Positions 1-7,797 of a stretch of 46,312 nucleotides of DNA are shown here, in pieces. This DNA comes from Methylococcaceae bacterium (GTDB lineage Bacteria; Pseudomonadota; Gammaproteobacteria; Methylococcales; Methylomonadaceae), in assembly GCA_947505055.1 (NCBI GenBank), contig CANNLO010000004.1:1-46312 (forward strand). Direction: 5' to 3'. The notes under the pieces were generated by a model. It did no database searches, was not told the origin of the DNA, and saw only the letters and a list, made by a program, of their open reading frames with translations. Positions within the stretch are counted from its first letter, which is position 1, and every line of letters begins with the position of its first letter. Both the position numbers and the translations under genes were made by a program.

Positions 1-492
1 CCGACCCGAATTTCCTTCCAGGTATCGTCACGCATCGATTCGCGCACCATTCTTGATCAAGGTGGCGCGGAAACCTTGCTGGGTAATGGCGATATGCTGT
101 TTTTACCGTCAGGAACCAGCATCCCCATTCGTGCTCATGGCGCTTTTGTCGACGACCATGAAGTGCATCGCGTTGTTGAATTTTTAAAACAAACCGCGCC
201 GCCTAATTATCTGGAAGACATCACCCGTGAATCATCTGATTCCAGCGATGCTTTCAGTATGGGTGACGGTGGCAATAATGGCGATTCTGAAACAGATGCC
301 TTGTATGACGAAGCGGTGCAATTTGTTACGGAAACTCGCAAAGCTTCAATATCCAGTGTGCAAAGACGCTTTAAAGTCGGCTATAACCGTGCTGCAACCA
401 TGATTGAAGATATGGAAGCGGCTGGCGTTGTTAGCTCTCCGGAAAGTAATGGTTCAAGAGTCGTGCTGGCACCGGCTCCGATAAAAGATTAA
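1..492 (+). CDS. ftsK: DNA translocase FtsK, C-terminal part (cut by window edge)
   Basis: The frame is open from the first base, so only the last 163 codons are present. FtsK is the hexameric, septum-anchored ATPase that pumps chromosomal DNA and activates XerCD at dif. The visible part starts inside the RecA-like motor: [17 protein letters not shown], then [13 protein letters not shown] and the following [15 protein letters not shown] are typical of the end of the motor domain. After an acidic, low-complexity linker (around [13 protein letters not shown]) comes the winged-helix gamma domain, with [10 protein letters not shown] and [11 protein letters not shown], which reads the KOPS orienting sequences. 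The C-terminus is intact and ends in TAA. In many gammaproteobacteria lolA follows ftsK; here the next gene points the other way, so that linkage is absent. Confidence 0.93.
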   Translation, partial: PTRISFQVSSRIDSRTILDQGGAETLLGNGDMLFLPSGTSIPIRAHGAFVDDHEVHRVVEFLKQTAPPNYLEDITRESSDSSDAFSMGDGGNNGDSETDALYDEAVQFVTETRKASISSVQRRFKVGYNRAATMIEDMEAAGVVSSPESNGSRVVLAPAPIKD

Positions 493-524
493 TAAATTAT
501 TTTGGGGCTAACTCCCGCTCCCAG

Positions 525-550
525 TTTAGAAGGCGCATACGCCTTCTAAA
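525..550. terminator. Perfect hairpin between convergent genes
   Basis: An 11-bp perfect inverted repeat (TTTAGAAGGCG / CGCCTTCTAAA) with a 4-nt CATA loop lies between the ftsK stop and the stop of the leftward small gene. The T-tract is weak on both sides, so it is a plausible shared transcript end rather than a textbook intrinsic terminator. Confidence 0.5.
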
Positions 551-559
551 CCTAACTTA

Positions 560-811
560 TTATTTAATTTTCTGTACTTGTGCATCATCGGGAACAAAAC
601 CTGCCGGCGGCGTATTTTCTTGTCGGCCTTGTAAAAAAAGAGCCCGAATACGCTCATTTTTCTCAAGGCGGACCTTCTCCTGTTCGGCCAGAAGTTTCTC
701 TTTAGCTTCTTTGGCTATATTTTCTTTATAAGTGTGCCAGCTATCAAAGGCAAACTGCGATGATAATGTGCCGATAAACACCCCCAGGGTGATTTGCAGT
801 ATGAGTTTCAA
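560..811 (-). CDS. Small membrane-anchored coiled-coil protein, unknown function
   Basis: The 83-residue product is not a family I recognise. One hydrophobic N-terminal segment (about residues 3-23, ILQITLGVFIGTLSS) is followed by a charged, helix-favouring stretch rich in K and E (about 29-60, KEAKEKLLAEQEKVRLEKNE), then a short Pro-containing tail. This predicts an inner-membrane anchor with a short coiled coil. The start is TTG: no in-frame ATG lies upstream before a stop codon, and a GGAA sits about 8 nt ahead of the TTG. It is separated from the gene upstream (893-1684) by a strong terminator, so it is probably transcribed alone. It could be an inner-membrane accessory protein. Confidence 0.55.
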   Translation of the reverse strand: MKLILQITLGVFIGTLSSQFAFDSWHTYKENIAKEAKEKLLAEQEKVRLEKNERIRALFLQGRQENTPPAGFVPDDAQVQKIK

Positions 812-851
812 GATATTTTCCGTGATGAGTCAGATTTCTTGGGGCAAAAAA

Positions 852-875
852 AAGCCGCTGACCTGTCAGCGGCTT
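852..875 (-). terminator. Intrinsic terminator of the GlcG-like gene
   Basis: Stem AAGCCGCTGAC / GTCAGCGGCTT with a 2-nt centre. Read leftward it is followed by an uninterrupted run of T (the A-run just left of the stem on the given strand). It lies directly after the stop of the GlcG-like gene and before the start of the 83-residue gene. Confidence 0.88.
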
Positions 876-892
876 AGTGAAACATCTAAAAG

Positions 893-1684
893 CTATTTTG
901 TTGCAGGTAAGGTTGCGGCGATTGCTGAAAGTTCGTCAGGTGTAGCTCCTGGGCAATAGGGCTGCCCCCAACCACTGGTACTTGCACCAGCTATTTGAGT
1001 TGCTGATCCAACAGCATAGTCATAAATGATGTTATCACGACGAGCTTTATCACTATTCACACCACCGGGAACATAGTCTAAGTTAAGCGCGTTGCGCGTA
1101 AGCCAAGCGATATTGTGATCGGCACAAGAAGTATCCCCACTAACTCCGACAGCACCTATGATATTTTTGTTTTTATCATAAAGCGCCAGACCGCCGCCAA
1201 ATACATTAACCCCGCCTATTTTATTTCCCACCAAAGGATCATTGGCTAGACCATAATTTTTTGATGGTCCCTTGTAAGCCGCAGCGGTATCTACAGGGTT
1301 GCTTTCTTGAAGGCCAAAAAGGCTTCCACCGGGCTGAACAGCTGTGTAAAGATTCGCTGTGGACAATGCTAATTTGGGTAGGCTAAAGGCATTGGCTGTA
1401 TTGGCTTTTTGCGCAGATATGACGCGACTTCCAGGCCATTGATCACCCCGATTAGTACCGGTAAATGCTACGGCGCAAACGATACCATCTCTATCGACTA
1501 TCGTTCCCCACATATCTAAATTGAAACCACCATTACTTGCCCCTCGCGCCAAAGTTAAAGCATTTTTTAGCGTTAATTGATTAGGAAGGTTTTTGCAATT
1601 TGAATTTGCTTTATCAGCCAAAGCAACATTAGAAGCAGCGACGAGAGTGCCCATGATCGCCAAATTAAGAAGTGTCTTTTTCAT
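893..1684 (-). CDS. Exported GlcG/HbpS-like (DUF336) protein
   Basis: A 263-residue protein with a clear Sec signal peptide (MKKTLLN, hydrophobic core, AlaLeuAlaAsp near residue 24). The mature part matches the GlcG/HbpS fold: a long helix region (LTLKNALTLARGASNGG), IVDRDGIVCAVAFTG, the helix with RVISAQKANTANAFS, and the glycine-rich GGVNVFGGGLALYDKN followed by IIGAVGVSGDTSCADH. Members bind heme or other small ligands; some act in extracytoplasmic redox sensing or heme handling. GlcG also occurs with glycolate genes, and glyoxylate/hydroxypyruvate genes begin 0.3 kb away, but a shared role is only inference. It has its own strong terminator downstream. Ligand and function are not fixed by sequence. 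Confidence 0.8.
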   Translation of the reverse strand: MKKTLLNLAIMGTLVAASNVALADKANSNCKNLPNQLTLKNALTLARGASNGGFNLDMWGTIVDRDGIVCAVAFTGTNRGDQWPGSRVISAQKANTANAFSLPKLALSTANLYTAVQPGGSLFGLQESNPVDTAAAYKGPSKNYGLANDPLVGNKIGGVNVFGGGLALYDKNKNIIGAVGVSGDTSCADHNIAWLTRNALNLDYVPGGVNSDKARRDNIIYDYAVGSATQIAGASTSGWGQPYCPGATPDELSAIAATLPATK

Positions 1685-1893
1685 TTGTAATTTCTCTAAA
1701 GTATGGAGTTAAGTTTAAGTTATCTGCAAAATAACAAGCCAATTGGCCTGATATTAAACATTTCCTAGGTATTATCTCCAGCATAAGGAAAGTCCACCCC
1801 CCTCTTTATCGCTAACGTCCATAAGCAATGCCGGTTCATTATTGATATTGGCTAAAAGAGTTTTCGCTTAATTCAATAACCAAACATTTTATC

Positions 1894-1919
1894 TGTTTAT
1901 AGGTTTTTGTCTATAAACA
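1894..1919. repeat. 9-bp perfect inverted repeat downstream of hprA
   Basis: TGTTTATAG and CTATAAACA flank an 8-nt GTTTTTGT centre, about 50 nt past the hprA stop. On the given strand a T6 run follows shortly after. Read leftward it could be a weak transcript end for hprA; an operator is an alternative. Confidence 0.35.
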
Positions 1920-1968
1920 TAGGGTTTTTTAATTTACAGAGTAAAAAAAGCGCATGATAGTGAATGTT

Positions 1969-2940
1969 TTATATAACTCGATCAGGCAGGTGATCTCCAG
2001 CAAAAAACGCAGCCAGATTCGCCAACACTTTTTCTCCCATGGCGGTACGTGTTCCCAAAGTTGCACTACCCAGATGCGGAAGTAGCGACACATTATCCAG
2101 CGTCAAAAAACCCTCATGAACCTTAGGTTCGCCTTCATAGACATCAAGACCTGCCCCCGCAATTCTCTTGTTTTTTAACGCATTAATCAAAGCATCACTA
2201 TCAACCACATCGCCTCGCGCCGTATTAATTAAATGGGCTGACGGTTTCATTAGGTTAAGCATGTCAGCATTAATTAAATGATGGGTTGTCTCGCCACCGG
2301 GGCAGTGCAAAGAAACATAATCGGCTACCTGCAATAACTCTTCGATAGAGTCGCAACGGGTAGCGCTTAGATCGTCAGTAACATACTCATCAGCAGGACT
2401 GGGTTTGAAATAGACGATTTTCATGCTAAAACCGTGATGGGCTTTTTTGGCCATGGCTTGTGCAATGCGACCAAAACCAATCAAACCCAAGGTTGCGCCG
2501 GTAACATCGCTACTCAACATATGCGTCGGGCACCAGCCTTGCCATTGCTTGGCTCGAACCAAACGGTCGCCTTCGGCGCCGCGGCGAGCCGACATCAATA
2601 ATAAGGTCATGGCAATATCGGCGGTGCTGTGCGTCAATACGCCAGGGGTGTTGGTAACGATTAAACCTTGTGTTTTGGCTGCGTTAATGTCGATATGATT
2701 GTAGCCAACACCGAAATTGCCCAAAATTTTGCAACGCTTGTTTTCGACATTGATGACATCGGCAGGCAAGGTATCGCAAACGGTGGGGCAAACAGCGTCG
2801 TAATTTTGAAGCGCTGACTTGAATTCGTCGGCGGTTAACGGTCGGTCATCCGTATTTAACGTGACGTCGTAGAGGGCTTTAAGTTTTGCCTCGACTGAGG
2901 CGGGCCAGCGACGGGTAACAAAGACTTTGGGCTTGCTCAT
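1969..2940 (-). CDS. hprA: Hydroxypyruvate reductase / D-glycerate dehydrogenase
   Basis: A 323-residue D-2-hydroxyacid dehydrogenase. In the serine cycle this enzyme reduces hydroxypyruvate to D-glycerate with NAD(P)H in the cytoplasm; many relatives also reduce glyoxylate. The N-terminal substrate domain (1-100) is followed by a nucleotide-binding domain with LGLIGFGRIAQAMAK (GxGxxG type). The catalytic triad is visible: Arg in INTARGDVVDSD, Glu in GLDVYEGEP, His in LLPHLGSAT. The ATG has GGAG 8 nt upstream. Sitting next to sgaA, whose product is hydroxypyruvate, supports the assignment over a general 2-ketoacid reductase. A 187-nt gap with a perfect hairpin separates it from sgaA, so expression may be partly independent. 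Confidence 0.9.
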   Translation of the reverse strand: MSKPKVFVTRRWPASVEAKLKALYDVTLNTDDRPLTADEFKSALQNYDAVCPTVCDTLPADVINVENKRCKILGNFGVGYNHIDINAAKTQGLIVTNTPGVLTHSTADIAMTLLLMSARRGAEGDRLVRAKQWQGWCPTHMLSSDVTGATLGLIGFGRIAQAMAKKAHHGFSMKIVYFKPSPADEYVTDDLSATRCDSIEELLQVADYVSLHCPGGETTHHLINADMLNLMKPSAHLINTARGDVVDSDALINALKNKRIAGAGLDVYEGEPKVHEGFLTLDNVSLLPHLGSATLGTRTAMGEKVLANLAAFFAGDHLPDRVI

Positions 2941-3063
2941 GAGGTATTCTCCAGTAATCTGAGAGTACGATAGTTACCCTGAAGAACAAGAGTCTAACTA
3001 TTCTTCGAGCTTCAATGGCAATTTATCTATTGATGTAATAATCGATCTTTGTGCTTAGATTGC

Positions 3064-3099
3064 GACGGATAACACTCCTTTAGAAATATGTTATCCGTC
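3064..3099. repeat. 11-bp perfect inverted repeat between sgaA and hprA
   Basis: GACGGATAACA and TGTTATCCGTC are separated by 14 nt in the sgaA-hprA gap. No T-tract follows on either strand. It may be an mRNA-processing or stabilising hairpin, an inefficient terminator that lowers hprA expression, or an operator for a dimeric regulator. Confidence 0.5.
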
Positions 3100-3127
3100 A
3101 AACCGTCTCGCTTTAAATTGGAAGCAG

Positions 3128-4294
3128 TTACTGCGCAGTTGAACGATAGTATTCAATCGCCGCAGCAACGCCTGCGCCTGGCTTAAAGTCAAAACCATTG
3201 TCCAGCATCGCCATTTCAACGCCCGCGATAGCACCCAACATGGAAACATCGTTCATGTCACCAACGTGGCCGATACGGAACGCTTTACCGGCCAGTTCAG
3301 ATAAACCTGCACCCAAAGAAATATCGTATTTACTAAAAGCGGTACTAATTACATCTTTGGCATCCTTGTCGGCAGGCACGATAATCGCAGTCACCGTGTC
3401 AGACTCGAAACCAGGTTGCGCACAAATAGTTAAGCCCCAAGCGGCAACGGCTTTACGAACGCCTTCGGCCAAACGGTGATGACGCGCATTAACATTATCC
3501 ATACCTTCTTCGAGCAACAAATCCAATGCTTTACGCAAGCCGTATAAAATCGGCAATGCTGGTGTGTAAGGTGTATAACCGTCTTTATTGGTGTTCATCT
3601 GGTCTTTTAAATCCAGAAAACAACGCGGGTAAGTCGAGGTTTCAACAGCTGCCAAGGCTTTTTGGCTGAAAGCCAGAAAAGCACCACCGGCAGGCATCAT
3701 AAAGCCTTTTTGTGATCCACTGATAGCGCCGTCTACACCCCATTCATCCATGCGAAAATCAAGACTGGCAATGGAACTAACCCCATCAACAAATAAAAAT
3801 GCCGGGTGGTTTGCCGCATCCAATGCTTTACGTACGCCGCCAATGTCGCTGGTAACGCCGGTCGCAGTTTCGTTATGCGTGGCAAGAACAGCTTTGATTT
3901 CGTGATTGGTGTCTTCTTTTAAACGAGCTTCAATTCTATCCAGAGGAATACCTTTGCCCCAGACTTCTTGATGAATTTCAACTTCAAAGCCCAGGCGTTT
4001 TGCCATTTCAGCCCATAAATGACTGAACTGACCAAAACGATAAATTAAAACTTTGTCACCTGGATTTAAAGTATTGGTCAACGCGACTTCCCAACCTGCT
4101 GTGCCGGTAGCAGGAAAGATAAACGCTTGTCCTGTTTCGGTTTTAAAGATTTTTTTCAGGTCTTGTAAAAGAGGCGTCAACAATTTTGGAAACACGGGAG
4201 AACGATGATCTTCCATGTTGATATGCATAGCATTCAAGATTTCATTAGGCACATTGGTAGGGCCTGGAATATAAAGGTGGTTACGACCAGCCAT
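3128..4294 (-). CDS. sgaA: Serine-glyoxylate aminotransferase
   Basis: A 388-residue fold-type I PLP enzyme of the alanine-glyoxylate/serine-glyoxylate/serine-pyruvate group. It transfers the amino group of serine to glyoxylate, giving hydroxypyruvate and glycine. The N-terminus GRNHLYIPGPTNVPNEIL is characteristic, FIFPATGTAGWEVAL is the cofactor-phosphate region, FVDGVSSIASLDFRMDEW contains the PLP-contacting Asp, and GSQKGFMMPAGG carries the Schiff-base lysine. A weak AGAGG lies ahead of the ATG. It is co-directional with hprA, which uses its product, and divergent from mclA-mtkAB, which generate its glyoxylate. Length matches the family; no defect seen. Confidence 0.94.
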   Translation of the reverse strand: MAGRNHLYIPGPTNVPNEILNAMHINMEDHRSPVFPKLLTPLLQDLKKIFKTETGQAFIFPATGTAGWEVALTNTLNPGDKVLIYRFGQFSHLWAEMAKRLGFEVEIHQEVWGKGIPLDRIEARLKEDTNHEIKAVLATHNETATGVTSDIGGVRKALDAANHPAFLFVDGVSSIASLDFRMDEWGVDGAISGSQKGFMMPAGGAFLAFSQKALAAVETSTYPRCFLDLKDQMNTNKDGYTPYTPALPILYGLRKALDLLLEEGMDNVNARHHRLAEGVRKAVAAWGLTICAQPGFESDTVTAIIVPADKDAKDVISTAFSKYDISLGAGLSELAGKAFRIGHVGDMNDVSMLGAIAGVEMAMLDNGFDFKPGAGVAAAIEYYRSTAQ

Positions 4295-4479
4295 TGCATT
4301 GCCTCTTTGAGTAGTTGATTGAAAAACGCAATTTGGACATTAGAGCCAACATCCAAAAAATCGGCAATAATGACATAGCTATAAAAAATCAGCAAGGCCA
4401 TATTTTGGCTTAAGCTGTTAAAGCACTTGGCTACAGTTGTTCAAACCGCGATTGTGCGTTATGGAAGGCGCTTTAAAAA

Positions 4480-4507
4480 TTGACTTTGAGACCCCTGAAA
4501 GTAAAAT
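4480..4507 (+). promoter_or_regulatory. Candidate sigma70 promoter for mclA-mtkA-mtkB
   Basis: TTGACT, a 16-nt spacer and TAAAAT lie in the 317-nt divergent region between sgaA and mclA, about 105 nt before the mclA start. The remainder of the gap (4295-4611) should also hold the sgaA promoter on the other strand; I see no clear match for that one. Confidence 0.5.
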
Positions 4508-4611
4508 GTACGGTTGATTTATGTTTGGCTTAATCCTTGTAAGTTGGGTTAGGCAGTAGCTGTAATCCAACTTTTGACTTGATTTATACCCATGAAATTA
4601 GGAAAGCACCC

Positions 4612-5562
4612 ATGAGCCACACCTTATATGCAGCGTCTATCCAAAGAGTACAGCGCTGTGAATTAGCCGTTCCGGGCTCAAGCCCTGAAATGTTTGAAAA
4701 AGCGATGAAAAGTGGCGCTGATTTTATTTTTCTGGATCTTGAAGATGCCGTAGCCCCAGATGATAAGTTACAAGCCAGAAAAAACATTATTGAGGCGATT
4801 AACGACCTAGACTGGAAAGGACATGGCGTAACTATATCAGTACGCATTAACGGCCTTGATACACAATACATGGTTCGTGACGTAGTGGATCTGGTCGAAC
4901 AATGTGGAGCCAAACTGGATACCGTTTTAATTCCCAAAGTCGGTATCTACTCCGATGTTTACATGGTTGAAGCCATGCTTAACCAGCTGGAAATGCAACA
5001 GGGACTAAAAAACAAAATCGGCATAGAAGCCTTGATTGAAACTGCCTTGGGCATGGCCAATGTTGAAGACATTGCCCTTAACGGCGCAACAGGCCGTCTC
5101 GAAGCTTTACATTTCGGTGTGGCCGATTACGCAGCCAGCAACCGAGCCAGAACAACCAACATCGGTGGCTTGAATCCTGATTATCCTGGCGATCAATGGC
5201 ATTTTGCTATTAGCCGGATGACAGTTGCCTGCAGAGCCTATGGCCTGCGCCCTATCGACGGACCTTTTGGCGATTTTAAAGATCCCGAAGGCTACAAAAT
5301 GGCAGCAAGACGCGCTGCAGCCTTAGGTTGCGAAGGAAAATGGGCAATACATCCTTCTCAAGTTGAATTGGCCAATGAGATTTTTACACCGCCAGCAGCT
5401 GAAGTTGACAAAGCAAAGCGCATCTTGGCCGCCTTGAAAGAAGCCGCAGCCCAAGGTAAAGGAGCTGCAGCACTGGATGGCCGTTTAATTGATGCCGCCT
5501 CGGAAAAAATGGCCAACAACGTGGTCAGAGCCGCTGAGGCTATCGCTGCAAAAAACCAATAA
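4612..5562 (+). CDS. mclA: Malyl-CoA lyase
   Basis: A 316-residue member of the HpcH/HpaI (citrate lyase beta-like) superfamily. In the serine cycle it splits malyl-CoA into acetyl-CoA and glyoxylate. Metal and CoA-binding landmarks are seen: [13 protein letters not shown] (acidic Mg ligand), [10 protein letters not shown] (conserved Arg), [17 protein letters not shown] (second Glu region), and [14 protein letters not shown] near the C-terminus. I chose the ATG that follows AGGAAAGCACC because it gives a good ribosome site and a conserved N-terminus; an in-frame TTG 33 nt earlier is unlikely. It is followed after 62 nt by mtkA, whose product makes its substrate. A citramalyl-CoA or beta-methylmalyl-CoA lyase would look similar; context favours malyl-CoA. 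Confidence 0.92.
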   Translation: MSHTLYAASIQRVQRCELAVPGSSPEMFEKAMKSGADFIFLDLEDAVAPDDKLQARKNIIEAINDLDWKGHGVTISVRINGLDTQYMVRDVVDLVEQCGAKLDTVLIPKVGIYSDVYMVEAMLNQLEMQQGLKNKIGIEALIETALGMANVEDIALNGATGRLEALHFGVADYAASNRARTTNIGGLNPDYPGDQWHFAISRMTVACRAYGLRPIDGPFGDFKDPEGYKMAARRAAALGCEGKWAIHPSQVELANEIFTPPAAEVDKAKRILAALKEAAAQGKGAAALDGRLIDAASEKMANNVVRAAEAIAAKNQ

Positions 5563-5624
5563 TCAAAAATTCTGGACTGAGAAAACAACCCAACCATCCA
5601 ACGTTTTATATAAAAGGAGATGCT

Positions 5625-6818
5625 GTGGATATTCATGAATATCAGGCAAAAGAAATTTTAAGCGGTTACGGCGTTAAAATAGCTGAAGGCGGCATGGCTT
5701 ACAGCCCTGAAGAAGCGGTACAACGTGCCAGAGACATAGGCGGACATATTTGGGCGGTCAAAGCACAAATTCATTCCGGTGCGCGCGGTAAAGCAGGTGG
5801 CATTAAAATCTGTAAAACTCATGATGAGGTTGAAGCAGCCGCTGAAGCCTTGTTAGGCAAAAGATTGATTACACACCAAACTGGCCCGTCAGGAAAGGTA
5901 TGCGGCAGACTGTATGTTGAAGCAGGAACCGATATCGTCAAAGAATTATATTTCTGTTTTCTGGTCGATCGTAGTTCAGAGCGGATTGTCATGGTAGGCT
6001 CTGCGCAAGGTGGCATGGAAATCGAAGAATTGGCCGAAAATAATCCTGACGCCATTACCAAAATTTATATTGAACCTGCCGTCGGCTTACAAGATTATCA
6101 AGCTCGCGAAATGGCCTTTGCAATGGGGCTTGCACCTGAATTACTTAGTCATGCCGTTAAAACTATCCGGGGTTGTTATCGCGCGCTGCGTGAACTTGAT
6201 GTCAGCATGCTGGAAATCAATCCTCTGGTTGTTACGCGTAGTGGTGAATTAATAGCACTGGACGCAAAAATGGGCTTTGATGATAACGCTCTGTTCCGCC
6301 AACAAAAGATATCAGAATTGCGCGATAAAACACAGGAAGACCCCCGCGAAATGGCGGCAGCTGATCGTGGCTTAAGTTATGTCGGCCTGGATGGCGATAT
6401 CGGTTGCATGATTAACGGTGCGGGTTTAGCGATGGCTACTATGGATATGATTAAGCTGGCAGGCGGCGAACCCGCAAATTTTCTTGATGTAGGTGGCGGC
6501 GCTTCCGCTGAACGTACCGAAAAAGCTTTTCGCCTGGTTTTAGCTGATAAGGGCGTAAAAGCCATGCTCGTCAATATTTTTGCCGGCATCAATCGTTGTG
6601 ACTGGATTGCAGAAGGCGTTGTTGAAGCGGTCAGAAAAATCGACATGAAAATTCCGTTGATCGTCAGACTGTCGGGCACTAACGTCGCAGAAGGTCAACG
6701 AATAATCGCAGAAAGTGGCTTGCCAATTATTACTGCGGAAACACTCGCCGAAGCGGCGGAAAAAGCAGTACAGGCACGTAACGAAGCGGTCGCAAAAGAA
6801 GCGGCACAGGAAGTATAA
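5625..6818 (+). CDS. mtkA: Malate-CoA ligase (malate thiokinase), beta subunit
   Basis: A 397-residue ATP-grasp subunit of the SucC type, which with MtkB converts malate, CoA and ATP to malyl-CoA. The N-terminus [16 protein letters not shown] and [19 protein letters not shown] (nucleotide-binding region) are typical, as are LEINPLVV (Mg-ligand region) and the C-terminal [17 protein letters not shown]. Translation starts at GTG, well supported by AAGGAG five nucleotides upstream. It overlaps nothing and ends one base before mtkB. By sequence alone it could be a succinate-CoA ligase subunit; the malyl-CoA lyase gene immediately upstream and the sgaA-hprA pair opposite make the malate enzyme much more likely. 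Confidence 0.9.
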   Translation: MDIHEYQAKEILSGYGVKIAEGGMAYSPEEAVQRARDIGGHIWAVKAQIHSGARGKAGGIKICKTHDEVEAAAEALLGKRLITHQTGPSGKVCGRLYVEAGTDIVKELYFCFLVDRSSERIVMVGSAQGGMEIEELAENNPDAITKIYIEPAVGLQDYQAREMAFAMGLAPELLSHAVKTIRGCYRALRELDVSMLEINPLVVTRSGELIALDAKMGFDDNALFRQQKISELRDKTQEDPREMAAADRGLSYVGLDGDIGCMINGAGLAMATMDMIKLAGGEPANFLDVGGGASAERTEKAFRLVLADKGVKAMLVNIFAGINRCDWIAEGVVEAVRKIDMKIPLIVRLSGTNVAEGQRIIAESGLPIITAETLAEAAEKAVQARNEAVAKEAAQEV

Positions 6819-6819
6819 G

Positions 6820-7710
6820 ATGGCTATTTTAATTGACGAAACAACACGAATTATTGTTCAGGGCTTTACCGGAAAAATCGGTAGTTTTCATGCTCAAGAC
6901 ATGATTAATTATGGCTCTAAGGTAGTAGGCGGCATAACCCCAGGCAAAGGTGGCCAAACTCATTTGGGTTTGCCGGTTTTTAATACCGTAAAAGAAGCGG
7001 TTCGAGAAGTCGGAGCTGAAGCCAGCATCATTTTTGTACCGCCTGCTTTTGCAGCTGATTCAATCATGGAAGCCGCTGACGCCGGCATTAAATATTGCGT
7101 AGGGATAACTGACGGCATTCCCACACAAGACATGATGACAGTTAAAAACTTCCTGCGCCGCTTCCCGGTAAATCAGAGAATGATACTGACCGGCCCCAAC
7201 TGCGCAGGAACCATAAGCCCTGGACGCGCGATGCTGGGCATTATGCCTGGTCATATCTATACTAAGGGTAATGTCGGAATTGTCGGTCGTTCTGGCACAC
7301 TGGGTTACGAAGCCGCAGACCAAATGAAACGGTTGAATATTGGCATTTCAACGTCGGTAGGCATCGGTGGTGATCCGATTAACGGAAGCTCTCACCGTGA
7401 TATTCTGGAAAAATTTGAAGCTGACCCTGAAACTACAGTGGTGCTTATGATCGGTGAAATCGGTGGCCCGCAAGAAGTTGAAGCGGGTATTTTTGCCAAA
7501 GAAAACATGACTAAACCCGTCATTGCCTATATCGCAGGTTTAACAGCACCGGAAGGTCGACGCATGGGACATGCCGGTGCAATTATTTCCTCAGCCGGAG
7601 AAAGCGCCGCCGAGAAAGTTGCGATACTGAAAGAATTAGGCGTTACTATATGCCCGACACCTGCCTCTATGGGCGCAACGGTAGCGGCAGTATTGGCTAG
7701 CTTGAAGTGA
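6820..7710 (+). CDS. mtkB: Malate-CoA ligase (malate thiokinase), alpha subunit
   Basis: A 296-residue SucD-type subunit that carries the CoA-binding site and the phospho-histidine. It begins AILIDETTRIIVQGFTGKIG (CoA-binding Rossmann start), has LTGPNCAGTISPG and VGIVGRSGTLGYEA, and near the C-terminus GRRMGHAGAIISS with the His that is phosphorylated during catalysis. The true start is the ATG one base after the mtkA stop, preceded by CAGGAAG; the reading frame is open further upstream inside mtkA but that part is not conserved. The one-base spacing implies translational coupling, as expected for equal subunits. The 87 nt after the stop, before trkA, contain no clear terminator. Confidence 0.92.
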   Translation: MAILIDETTRIIVQGFTGKIGSFHAQDMINYGSKVVGGITPGKGGQTHLGLPVFNTVKEAVREVGAEASIIFVPPAFAADSIMEAADAGIKYCVGITDGIPTQDMMTVKNFLRRFPVNQRMILTGPNCAGTISPGRAMLGIMPGHIYTKGNVGIVGRSGTLGYEAADQMKRLNIGISTSVGIGGDPINGSSHRDILEKFEADPETTVVLMIGEIGGPQEVEAGIFAKENMTKPVIAYIAGLTAPEGRRMGHAGAIISSAGESAAEKVAILKELGVTICPTPASMGATVAAVLASLK

Positions 7711-7797
7711 AAAACATGAAAAAGCGAAGCACACAGGTTTTTCAACTTTTGTAATTCGCATTTGCCTGCTTTATTTTTTAATACCCACAAGGTCTAA

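Noticed and set aside
6010..6252. 80-codon frame inside mtkA on the same strand, and similar frames overlapping metH, ccmF and others
   Set aside because: These are out-of-frame shadows of strongly conserved genes, without ribosome sites or recognisable products.
5625..7710. Reading this pair as succinate-CoA ligase sucCD
   Set aside because: The families are very close, but malyl-CoA lyase lies directly upstream and sgaA-hprA opposite, and no other TCA-cycle gene is nearby. Malate-CoA ligase fits better.
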